From: a bacterium
GTDB lineage: Bacteria > Acidobacteriota > Blastocatellia > Pyrinomonadales > Pyrinomonadaceae
Reading direction: 5' to 3'
NCBI GenBank assembly: GCA_029945985.1
Contig: JAQSDP010000445.1
Span: forward strand, 1 to 15,037
Length of the DNA stretch: 15,037 nucleotides
The notes below the pieces were generated by a model. The model saw only the letters and a list, made by a program, of their open reading frames with translations, ran no database searches and was not told where the DNA came from. This document shows, in pieces, positions 6,293 to 12,669 of this stretch (position 1 is its first letter; each line of letters opens with the position of its first letter). A program made the translations under genes and the position numbers.

Positions 6293-7474
6293 ATGCGTTC
6301 AATCACACTCGTCGTGTTTCTCCTCTCACTTGCCTCGGTAGCCGCTTTTGGGCAGTCCGGACGCCGGGTTCAGGCGACGCCGACACCGGTTCCCGCCACG
6401 CGCGAAGCTGAATTTTCAGAATCGAAGCCAAAGCCCAGACGCCCGGTTTGGATCTCGCCTACAGATCGGCTGAGACAGAACCAGACGGCCTCAACGACTC
6501 CCGCCAAGCCGATCGCCGACACTACCGCAGACAGTGACGAGGAAGTGAAGGTGGAGACTACGCTGGTTACGATCCCGGTGTCAGTCTTTGACCGCAATGG
6601 TCTCTATATCTCAGGCCTGAATCAGAATGACTTTAATGTCTTTGAGGATGGCAAGGAACAGGAGATCGCCTACTTCGGAACTTCAGACAAGCCGTTCACG
6701 GTGATTCTACTCATTGACACGAGCCCGTCGACCGAATACAAGATCGACGAGATACGGGCTGCCGCAGTCGCCTTTGTCGATCAGTTGAAGGCGCAGGACC
6801 GCGTGATGGTCATTGAGTTCGATGCCAATGTTCACGTCCTGACCGAAGCTACCAGTGATAGGCAGCTTATCTATAAAGGGATCCGTAAAGCTGATTTTGG
6901 CGGTGGAACTTCTCTCTATGAGGCCGTGGACTTCTCATTGAAGAAACGGCTCAACGCGATCGAAGGACGCAAGGCGATCGTTCTTTTTACCGATGGTGTC
7001 GACACGACTTCGCGAGGACGGACTACCTACGATTCGACGCTCGCACTTGCCGAAGAATCGGACGCCCTGATCTTCCCGATCTACTACAACACCTATTTCG
7101 ACAACCGAATAGGCACAGGCGGAGGTGGCGGCTGGCCCGGAACTATCGTATTCGGCCCTCCGCCTCGGGGTAACAGCGCGGAAGATTATGCTCTCGGCCG
7201 ACGTTATCTCGAAGAGCTCGCCGATTACACCGGGGGCCGTGTCTTCCGCCCTGAGTCCACCCCGGGAGGGCTGACCGCAGCTTTCGAAGGCATCGCAGAA
7301 GAACTCCGCCGCCAATATCAGATCGGCTACACGCCTGCAGATGACGGCAAACCTGGCCAGCGTAAACAGATAAAAGTCCGCGTCAACCGGCCGAACCTAG
7401 TGATCCGATCCCGAGACAGCTACATTGTGGGCGAGACGCCAAAGGCGTCAGTTCCTGCGAAGCCAGCCGCATAA
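6293..7474 (+). CDS. Secreted VWFA domain protein (acidobacterial VWFA-related family)
   Basis: A 393-residue exported protein. Residues 1-20 form a signal peptide (hydrophobic TLVVFLLSLASVAAFG). A Pro/Thr/Lys-rich linker (about 25-85) follows, then a small beta domain with the family signature VTIPVSVFDRNGLYISGLNQ and DFNVFEDGKEQEIAYF (92-128). The von Willebrand factor A domain comes next, with an intact MIDAS metal site: DTSPS (D142, S144, S146), T206 in GGGTSLYEAVD and D234 in LFTDGVD. A Gly-rich insertion lies at 275-292. The C-terminal part, LRRQYQIGYTPADDGKPGQR onward, is typical of the acidobacterial VWFA-related family. The ATG at 6293 has AAGGAA six bases upstream. Expected role: metal-dependent protein binding outside the membrane; the ligand is unknown. 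It is 65 nt from the permease gene and may be a separate unit. Confidence 0.88.
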   Translation: MRSITLVVFLLSLASVAAFGQSGRRVQATPTPVPATREAEFSESKPKPRRPVWISPTDRLRQNQTASTTPAKPIADTTADSDEEVKVETTLVTIPVSVFDRNGLYISGLNQNDFNVFEDGKEQEIAYFGTSDKPFTVILLIDTSPSTEYKIDEIRAAAVAFVDQLKAQDRVMVIEFDANVHVLTEATSDRQLIYKGIRKADFGGGTSLYEAVDFSLKKRLNAIEGRKAIVLFTDGVDTTSRGRTTYDSTLALAEESDALIFPIYYNTYFDNRIGTGGGGGWPGTIVFGPPPRGNSAEDYALGRRYLEELADYTGGRVFRPESTPGGLTAAFEGIAEELRRQYQIGYTPADDGKPGQRKQIKVRVNRPNLVIRSRDSYIVGETPKASVPAKPAA

Positions 7475-7476
7475 TT

Positions 7477-7508
7477 AAAAAAGGTGCTGGGATTTCACCC
7501 TGCACCTT
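7477..7508 (-). terminator. Intrinsic terminator of the small secreted-protein gene
   Basis: AAGGTGC (7481-7487) pairs with GCACCTT (7502-7508), and GGG/CCC continues the stem after one T-T mismatch, leaving a 6-nt loop. Read on the minus strand the stem is followed by a run of six T, the classical form for a leftward transcript ending 22 nt after the stop at 7531. On the plus strand no T-run follows, so it may only weakly stop the VWFA transcript that converges here. Confidence 0.8.
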
Positions 7509-7530
7509 CAGTTACTCTGTTCGCTTATTT

Positions 7531-8049
7531 CTAATACTGCCGAATGTTCAAGATCGATCCGAGGATCGAACCCAGAATGTTCATCGCTCCTCCGCCCGAA
7601 CGGTAGCCGTACTGCGTACGAGTATTGTAGCCGTCCTGATAGCCCCGCTCGAACCCCTGCTGGAAGTAATACTGATACTGCGACCGGTCCACGTATGACT
7701 GATAGCCGTAGGTACCGCTGCGATATGTATTCGAACCGTAGTAGCCTCCCGAACGTCGATTCTGCCGATCTATCTGACCCTGTCGGTAACCCTGCTGGTA
7801 ACCCTGATTCACGGCCTGGCGAAGCAACTCGGCTCCGCGGTAGTCGGTCTGATAGTAGCTGCCGTCGCGATATACCCGATAATCCCGTCGAGCCTGTCGC
7901 TGCTGCTGTTTTTGCTCCTTACGGATGCGATTCTTTTCGTGAGCCCACTGGCTGTTGCCTTGAGCATTTGTATCGATCGCCGCCGCAGACATGCCCGCCA
8001 CTGAAAGTACACCAACCGAAAGAAGTGTTTTTAAATTCAAGATTTTCAT
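7531..8049 (-). CDS. Small secreted Tyr/Gly/Gln/Arg-rich protein with internal repeat
   Basis: A 172-residue protein I cannot assign to a named family. Residues 1-30 are a signal peptide (LLSVGVLSVAGMSAAA, then DTNAQ). A charged, Gln/Arg-rich stretch (38-62, with KNRIRKEQKQQQRQARRDYR) is followed by two related Gly/Tyr segments: QGYQQGYRQGQIDRQ (82-96) and QGFERGYQDGYNTRT (131-145). Between and after them are Tyr/Ser/Gly-rich low-complexity pieces. It ends in a hydrophobic, Gly-spaced tail MNILGSILGSILNIRQY. The composition suggests an exported, possibly surface-associated, intrinsically disordered or nucleic-acid/polymer-binding protein; this is inference. The ATG at 8049 has GGGGGA upstream as a weak ribosome site. 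A short TGGCG-ATTC-CGCCA hairpin (8081-8094) lies in the leader. It stands alone, with its own terminator. Confidence 0.78.
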   Translation of the reverse strand: MKILNLKTLLSVGVLSVAGMSAAAIDTNAQGNSQWAHEKNRIRKEQKQQQRQARRDYRVYRDGSYYQTDYRGAELLRQAVNQGYQQGYRQGQIDRQNRRSGGYYGSNTYRSGTYGYQSYVDRSQYQYYFQQGFERGYQDGYNTRTQYGYRSGGGAMNILGSILGSILNIRQY

Positions 8050-8154
8050 GGTTCCCCCGTTCTACTCTACCTAACCTAGATGGCGATTCCGCCACTTGCA
8101 TAAGTAGACATCAATACACGTGCCATACACGCTAAGTCCTCTAGTAACAGAGAT

Positions 8155-8204
8155 TATCCGAAAGAGTAGAAAGGCATTCAACCTGTTGCGAACTATTTCG
8201 GATA
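8155..8204. repeat. Inverted repeat, 13-bp arms, in the 181-nt intergenic region
   Basis: TATCCGAAAGAGT (8155-8167) is the reverse complement of ACTATTTCGGATA (8192-8204) except for one position, with 24 nt between the arms. It lies 26 nt past the stop of the serine hydrolase gene and about 105 nt upstream of the next gene's start. No T-run follows on either strand, so it is not a standard intrinsic terminator. An operator, an mRNA-stabilising 3' hairpin or a dispersed palindromic repeat are all possible. Confidence 0.6.
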
Positions 8205-8230
8205 GCTGAGGACCAAAACGTTGCATAGGG

Positions 8231-9430
8231 CTACTTCACGGGAAACACCTTTTCGAAAAGGTAATTCTTTACTTCTTCATCCAACCGATGAGTAGTTGCT
8301 TCCGGATCGGCCGCCGTTCCGTAAGTCCAGGTGTTGAAGGCGACGATGTACCCGCTGCGGGTCAAGGGATTGATGAAGAAGTGAGTTCGAAAGCCGTTCT
8401 GAGTACCGCTATGACCAATAAAACGTTGATCGAAATTGTCTTCGATAAAGAAGAGCAATCCCATATGATCGCTCCTTCCCTTTCCGTTCGCCGGCTGTCC
8501 AAGGACCTCGATAACAGGGCTGAACATCTGCTCGACGCTGGTTCGTTTCAGCACGAGTTCGTACTCGGATTGCCGCTTCGGATCGCCGATCAGGAAGTTG
8601 AGATACTTGACCATATCCGGGATCGATGCGTTCAGTCCGCCGTTCGATACGGTGATGCCGGTGTCCATATCGAAGCGGCCCTCCGTCGTCTTCCCTTCTT
8701 TCGAGATCCAGTAGCTATGTGAGCGATGCTTCAAAAGATGGGGCGGCGTCTTATCGTAGTAGGAGCTGTACATCCCGAGCGGCCGAAGGACATTCTTATC
8801 CATGTAGACCTCGAAATCCTCACCCGAAAGGACCTCGATCACACGTCCGAGAAACACGATTCCTGGGTTCGAATAGCTGTACTTACTGCCCGGCTTAAAC
8901 TCGATCTCTGTGTACGGCATCATCGCGACCAGGCTGGCCCAGTCTTTCGGCTCGGCCGGATGCCAGGGCTCATCGCCGCCCCATGGCCACGTTCCCGCTC
9001 GAAATCCCGCCGAATGTGACATCAGCTGAGCTATGGTGATCTCGTCCATGCTGCCGAAGTCGTTGTGCACCATTCGAAGTTCAGGAACGTACTTGGTGAT
9101 CGGGTCGCTTAACTTTATCTCCCCGCGGTCGCGAAGCTGCATTATGGCGATGCCCGTGAGAGTCTTTGTGATCGACGCCCAATGAAAGATCGTGTCTTCA
9201 TCGACTTTTCGATTCTCACCGACATGAGCAATCCCGACCATCTTGCGACTGATGATTTTATTGTCGCGAACGAACGCAAAGCTGCTTCCGGCGATCTTGT
9301 ACTTCGCGAGTGATTCCTTGTAAAAGCTGTAAAACTCGTTAAGCTTTCGATCCAGGCTACTGGAGCTTTGGGCGATCAGGCTTTGCATAGGAAACACGAG
9401 TGCGGCAACGAACAGGATAACGATCTTCAT
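8231..9430 (-). CDS. Secreted serine hydrolase, beta-lactamase/class C penicillin-binding-protein fold
   Basis: A 399-residue exported enzyme of the beta-lactamase-related family (PF00144 type). Residues 1-20 are a signal peptide (VILFVAALVFPMQSLIAQ). The three active-site elements are intact: S-x-x-K as SITK (S86 nucleophile, K89), Y-S-N at 186-188 inside YSYSNPG, and H-S-G at 340-342 replacing KTG, as is common in this family. Other family features are GIAIMQLRDRGEIKLSDPI and LMSHSAGF (136-143). Such proteins include D-aminopeptidases, D-Ala-D-Ala carboxypeptidases, esterases and true AmpC beta-lactamases; motifs alone do not choose, and length without an extra domain argues only for a single-domain enzyme. 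The start lies 4 nt after the stop of the D-amino-acid enzyme upstream, so the two are almost certainly one operon. Confidence 0.9.
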   Translation of the reverse strand: MKIVILFVAALVFPMQSLIAQSSSSLDRKLNEFYSFYKESLAKYKIAGSSFAFVRDNKIISRKMVGIAHVGENRKVDEDTIFHWASITKTLTGIAIMQLRDRGEIKLSDPITKYVPELRMVHNDFGSMDEITIAQLMSHSAGFRAGTWPWGGDEPWHPAEPKDWASLVAMMPYTEIEFKPGSKYSYSNPGIVFLGRVIEVLSGEDFEVYMDKNVLRPLGMYSSYYDKTPPHLLKHRSHSYWISKEGKTTEGRFDMDTGITVSNGGLNASIPDMVKYLNFLIGDPKRQSEYELVLKRTSVEQMFSPVIEVLGQPANGKGRSDHMGLLFFIEDNFDQRFIGHSGTQNGFRTHFFINPLTRSGYIVAFNTWTYGTAADPEATTHRLDEEVKNYLFEKVFPVK

Positions 9431-9434
9431 GCGT

Positions 9435-10568
9435 TTACCAACCCCGGTGGATCTCCCACCGTTCTACGATCTCACCATTTTCGAGTACGTTATAGTGCGG
9501 ATGCTGTGCCGCGGATATGCACGAATGATTCGCCAAGACTCGGACCCGGTCACCAACATTCAGCTTCTCAAGCAGATCTGGATCCGCTACCGGAATCATT
9601 CCATGCTCCTGCGAGACGCCCGCAACCCGGAGCCCGAGGTCATTCCCGTCCAGATCGAGCACGCGTCCGTACCCGCAACCTGGATCGCGATCGACCGGCC
9701 CGCGATCTTTCGACAAGGCGATTGCACCTGCGTCGATAATGATCTTCTCGTCGCTTCGGTGGACGATAGCTGCGAGCACTGTCAAAGCGCAGTCATCGAA
9801 CCAACAACTTCCGATCGTCGCCTGAAACGCGTCATAAAAGATGTAGTTGCCAGGGCGGACCTCATCGACGCCCGTGAGGTCATCCGCATGCGAGATGGAG
9901 GGCGTAGACCCTATGCTAACCGTCGGCACATCGATGCCTTCGGACCGGAGCCGCCCGGCAAGATCGACCACGACATCGCGCTCCTGCCGAGCGATGGCCT
10001 TCACTTCGTCGATAGTCTTGGCTCCGTACGAGTGGCCGCCATGCGTGAGAAGGCCTGCGAAACTCAGGCTCGACGCGTCCGAGATAGCTCTCGGAATCTC
10101 CATTGCCTGACCCGACTCCGGTTGCACGCCGCTGCGATGGTCGCCGCAATCTACTTCAAGAAATACACCCACCGTAGCGCCGCGCCGAGCCGCAACCTCA
10201 TTGAGGCCGGCGGGTGTCGAAGGGTCGTCCGTGATCACCTTGAGATCGACGCCCTCCCGAACCATCGATACCACTTCACCGAACTTTCCCGGCTCGATCG
10301 GAACGGCATAGGTGATGTCGTTATATCCGTTCGCTGCAAACGCTCGAGCTTCAGCAAGAGTCGAAACGGTAACGGCTCCGCTGTGATCCGCCGTCTGGAT
10401 CCTAGCGACCTCGATACACTTATGAGTCTTGATATGCGGACGAAGCCGGACATTTTGCCGGTTAACGATCGCAGTCATCCTCGCCGCATTTGCTCGAACG
10501 CGGCCCACATCGAGGATCAAACTCGGCGTAGTAAGTTCCTGGAAAACTCGGGAATTCATGTTCTGCAT
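9435..10568 (-). CDS. PLP enzyme of the D-serine dehydratase / D-threonine aldolase family (fold III)
   Basis: About 377 residues with an alanine-racemase-like N-terminal barrel and a C-terminal D-serine-dehydratase-like domain. The opening TTPSLILDVGRVRANAARM is followed by the PLP lysine motif RPHIKTHK (first K near residue 47), VDCGDHRSGV, THGGHSYG and IDAGAIALSKDRG. The C-terminal metal site reads ANHSC (H348, C350). A His-x-Cys pair is what eukaryotic-type zinc D-serine dehydratase has, whereas D-threonine aldolase has His-x-Asp, so D-serine dehydratase-like chemistry (D-serine to pyruvate and ammonia) is preferred, though not proven. The start is ambiguous: ATG at 10568 has GAG just upstream; an ATG at 10559 and a TTG at 10592 are alternatives. 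It is followed after 4 nt by the secreted serine hydrolase. A tRNA terminator lies directly upstream, leaving little room for a promoter. Confidence 0.85.
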   Translation of the reverse strand: MQNMNSRVFQELTTPSLILDVGRVRANAARMTAIVNRQNVRLRPHIKTHKCIEVARIQTADHSGAVTVSTLAEARAFAANGYNDITYAVPIEPGKFGEVVSMVREGVDLKVITDDPSTPAGLNEVAARRGATVGVFLEVDCGDHRSGVQPESGQAMEIPRAISDASSLSFAGLLTHGGHSYGAKTIDEVKAIARQERDVVVDLAGRLRSEGIDVPTVSIGSTPSISHADDLTGVDEVRPGNYIFYDAFQATIGSCWFDDCALTVLAAIVHRSDEKIIIDAGAIALSKDRGPVDRDPGCGYGRVLDLDGNDLGLRVAGVSQEHGMIPVADPDLLEKLNVGDRVRVLANHSCISAAQHPHYNVLENGEIVERWEIHRGW

Positions 10569-10611
10569 AAGATACTCGAACAGAGACCACAAAATCGAGC
10601 AGTCGCATCAC

Positions 10612-10644
10612 AAATAAAAAACGGCACTCGGAGGAATGCCGTTT
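10612..10644 (-). terminator. Intrinsic terminator downstream of tRNA-Lys
   Basis: AAACGGCA (10619-10626) pairs perfectly with TGCCGTTT (10637-10644) around a 10-nt loop. On the minus strand the stem is followed by TTTTTTATTT (partly shared with the stem base), giving a typical rho-independent terminator 12 nt after the tRNA CCA end. It lies between the tRNA and the D-amino-acid enzyme gene, so it should separate their transcripts. Confidence 0.85.
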
Positions 10645-10656
10645 ATCCGTCAAAAC

Positions 10657-10732
10657 TGGTGATCCGAGCAGGACTCGAACCTGCGACCCAGTGGTTAAAA
10701 GCCACTTGCTCTACCGACTGAGCTATCGGACC
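10657..10732 (-). tRNA. tRNA-Lys, anticodon TTT, CCA encoded
   Basis: The 76-nt minus-strand sequence folds into a full cloverleaf: acceptor GGTCCGA/TCGGATC (one G-T pair), D arm GCTC...GAGC, anticodon stem AGTGG/CCACT with loop CTTTTAA, hence anticodon TTT (lysine), a GGGTC variable loop, T arm GCAGG/CCTGC with TTCGAGT, then discriminator A and CCA. It has a candidate promoter just upstream inside the 3' end of the broken acetyltransferase gene and its own terminator. Confidence 0.97.
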
Positions 10733-10765
10733 ACGCGACACGACCAGAGCCGTGCCGAATTGAGT

Positions 10766-10794
10766 ATTTTACTGACTGGGCTGGGATATCGCAA
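10766..10794 (-). promoter_or_regulatory. Candidate sigma-70 promoter for tRNA-Lys
   Basis: On the minus strand TTGCGA (10789-10794) and TAAAAT (10766-10771) are separated by exactly 17 bp, matching four and five of six consensus bases. Transcription would start near 10759, giving a leader of about 27 nt before the tRNA. The elements overlap the last codons and stop of the acetyltransferase gene. Judged by eye only. Confidence 0.45.
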
Positions 10795-11249
10795 GTTCCA
10801 TTCGGATATTCGCCCGAACGAACTGCGACTTCGGGTCTAGCGGAATCTCCTTGAATCCGTACTTTCTATAGAGGCTGATCGCCGCCTCCTGCTTCGTGTT
10901 CGATTCGAGAATGATGGTCGATGCACGTTTTGTCTGTGCGAATTCGACACACGCCTTCATTAACTTGTCGCCTACACCAAGTCCGCGTGATTCCGGCGCA
11001 ACCGCCATCTTTGCTAGCTCGAAGGAACCGACGCCACACGGGATCATCGCAACGGTTCCTACTGGCGACACCTTCTATGATGGCAAAAAAGATCTGGCCG
11101 CCTGCCTGGATAACGCTTAGCACCGGATGGTCCAGAACCTTGTGATCGTGTTCCTCAACGCCGTACGACTTCTCGATCCATTCGTAATTCAACCGGCCGA
11201 AATCGCCGGCGAACTTATCTTCGAATCTAACTATCGATACTTCCGACAT
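10769..11249 (-). pseudogene. GNAT-family N-acetyltransferase split by a single frameshift
   Basis: Two overlapping frames together make one complete acetyltransferase of about 159 residues. The first half (from ATG 11249) reads MSEVSIVRFEDKFAGDF... to AGGQIFFAIIEG. The second half, in the next frame, reads SPVGTVAMIPCGVGSFELAK, then the acetyl-CoA loop VAPESRGLGVGDKLM and the C-terminal SLYRKYGFKEI motif. Removing one base near 11069 joins them as IIEGSPVGTVAM, just as expected for the family. Uncorrected, the first frame runs on to 10866 with non-family residues, and a TAG at 11075-11077 closes the second frame upstream. This may be a genuine recent mutation, an assembly error or, less likely, a recoding site. 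A GTG at 11071 could restart translation of the second half. A small hairpin (ACTGC/GCAGT, 11250-11268) abuts the start codon. It follows purA by 39 nt. Confidence 0.8.
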
Positions 11250-11288
11250 ACTGCATTAAAGACGCAGTGCGTGCCCGCGAACGGACAG

Positions 11289-12602
11289 CTATTCCGAAAA
11301 CCAACCTTCCATCACCGAATCTTTCAGGATCACCGTCTGATCGCGCTCAGGTCCGGTCGATATCAGTCCGATCTCGACTCCGATCTGATCTGACAGAAAC
11401 CGTACGTACTTCTGTGCTAATTCCGGCAGTTTATCGAATTGTGTAACACCGACAGTATTGCTCTGCCAGCCAGCGAGAGTCTCGTAAACCGGCTTGATCT
11501 GACTCAGGTCGTATGAAACAGCGGGAAATGTATCAACGCGTTCGCCGGCGATCTCGTAGCCGATACAGACCTTAATCTCCTCAAGCGCATCGAGTACGTC
11601 CAGCTTAGTGAGCGCGATTGAATCGAATCCGTTAAGCTCCGCGGCATATCGAGTCGCAACGGCATCGAACCACCCACACCGACGCGGTCGGCGCGTGACG
11701 GAGCCATACTCATTTCCTCGTTCACGAATCAGGTTTGCCATCGACTCTTCTTCGTCGAGCATCTCGGTCGGAAACGGCCCCTCGCCAACTCGGGTCGCAT
11801 ACGTACGAACGATCCCAAGAACGCCAGTAATGTGATGCGGAGGTATACCCGCCCCCACCGACGCTCCACCCGCGGTCGGGTTCGACGACGTCACATATGG
11901 ATAGGTACCATGATCAACATCGAGCAAGGTAGCCTGAGCACCCTCAAGAAGGATCTTCTTACCGGCCTTCTTCGCCTCAGAAAGGAAATGTGAAGTTTCC
12001 GCGACGAAAGGTCGGAGGCGCTCGATCAGTGGCGTGATCTCTTCGAGGATCTCGTCCGCTCGCAGAGGCTGATTGCCGAAGAGGGCGATTATCCGGTTGG
12101 CTTCCTCAAGATTACGCTCAACTCGGAGTTTTAATATGTCGGGAGACAGAGCATCTGCAACACGGATCCCTCGGCGACCAGCCTTGTCTTCATATGCCGG
12201 ACCGATGCCGCGCAGCGTGGTGCCGATCTTCTCGTTGCCGAGCCGCTCTTCCGAAGTGTGATCCAGAGCTCTGTGGTACGGCATTATCAGATGGGCCCGA
12301 GAAGAGACCTTCAGCCGCTCCGGCGTCACGTCGATTCCCTGCTGAGCTATCTGGTCAACCTCTTCGAAGAACGCCTTCGGGTCGATCACCATTCCGTTGC
12401 CTAAAACGCAGGTCTTGTCGGGATGGATAATCCCCGACGGAAGCAACCGAAGAACAAACGCCCTGTCACCAACATAAACACTATGCCCGGCGTTGTGCCC
12501 GCCCTGGTAACGGGAGACGATATCGAATCGATCAGCCAGAAGATCGACAACCTTACCCTTTCCCTCGTCACCCCACTGGGCTCCGATAATCACGATGATC
12601 AT
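11289..12602 (-). CDS. purA: Adenylosuccinate synthetase
   Basis: A 437-residue PurA, which joins IMP and aspartate using GTP to make adenylosuccinate, the first committed step from IMP to AMP. Signatures are GAQWGDEGKGKVVD (7-20, with the catalytic Asp12 and the phosphate-binding Lys15), GGHNAGH (34-40, catalytic His40), GIGPAYEDKAGRRGIRV, LEGAQATLLDVDHGTYPYVT with SSNP, VTRRPRRCGWFDAV, LTKLDVLD (guanine-recognition) and the C-terminal STGPERDQTVIL. Length is the family's usual 425-440. The ATG at 12602 places the first strand IIVIIGAQWG correctly; no strong Shine-Dalgarno is seen. It lies between two broken acetyltransferase genes and may share a transcript with the downstream one. Confidence 0.97.
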   Translation of the reverse strand: MIIVIIGAQWGDEGKGKVVDLLADRFDIVSRYQGGHNAGHSVYVGDRAFVLRLLPSGIIHPDKTCVLGNGMVIDPKAFFEEVDQIAQQGIDVTPERLKVSSRAHLIMPYHRALDHTSEERLGNEKIGTTLRGIGPAYEDKAGRRGIRVADALSPDILKLRVERNLEEANRIIALFGNQPLRADEILEEITPLIERLRPFVAETSHFLSEAKKAGKKILLEGAQATLLDVDHGTYPYVTSSNPTAGGASVGAGIPPHHITGVLGIVRTYATRVGEGPFPTEMLDEEESMANLIRERGNEYGSVTRRPRRCGWFDAVATRYAAELNGFDSIALTKLDVLDALEEIKVCIGYEIAGERVDTFPAVSYDLSQIKPVYETLAGWQSNTVGVTQFDKLPELAQKYVRFLSDQIGVEIGLISTGPERDQTVILKDSVMEGWFSE

Positions 12603-12669
12603 AGATTGTTGTATGTAATCGCCCGTTGGACTTTAGAGGCCGGTAATACGTTGAGCATTACGGCTCATT

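Noticed and set aside
7695..8135. 146-codon plus-strand frame
   Set aside because: It is antisense to the secreted-protein gene, which has a signal peptide, repeats and its own terminator.
9429..10721. 430-codon open frame on the plus strand
   Set aside because: It is antisense to the D-serine dehydratase-like gene and its last residues (VIRAGLEPATQWLKATC) are a translated tRNA, a classic artefact. The minus-strand protein has clear family motifs.
11085..11090. Run of six A as cause of the acetyltransferase frameshift
   Set aside because: A shift there would place translation before the TAG at 11075-11077 in the second frame; the break must lie nearer 11069.
12620..12668. Bulged hairpin GCCGGTAAT/ATTACGGC upstream of purA
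   Set aside because: It has a one-base bulge and a short stem, no following T-run and no match to a known purine riboswitch core; kept out as a chance structure.
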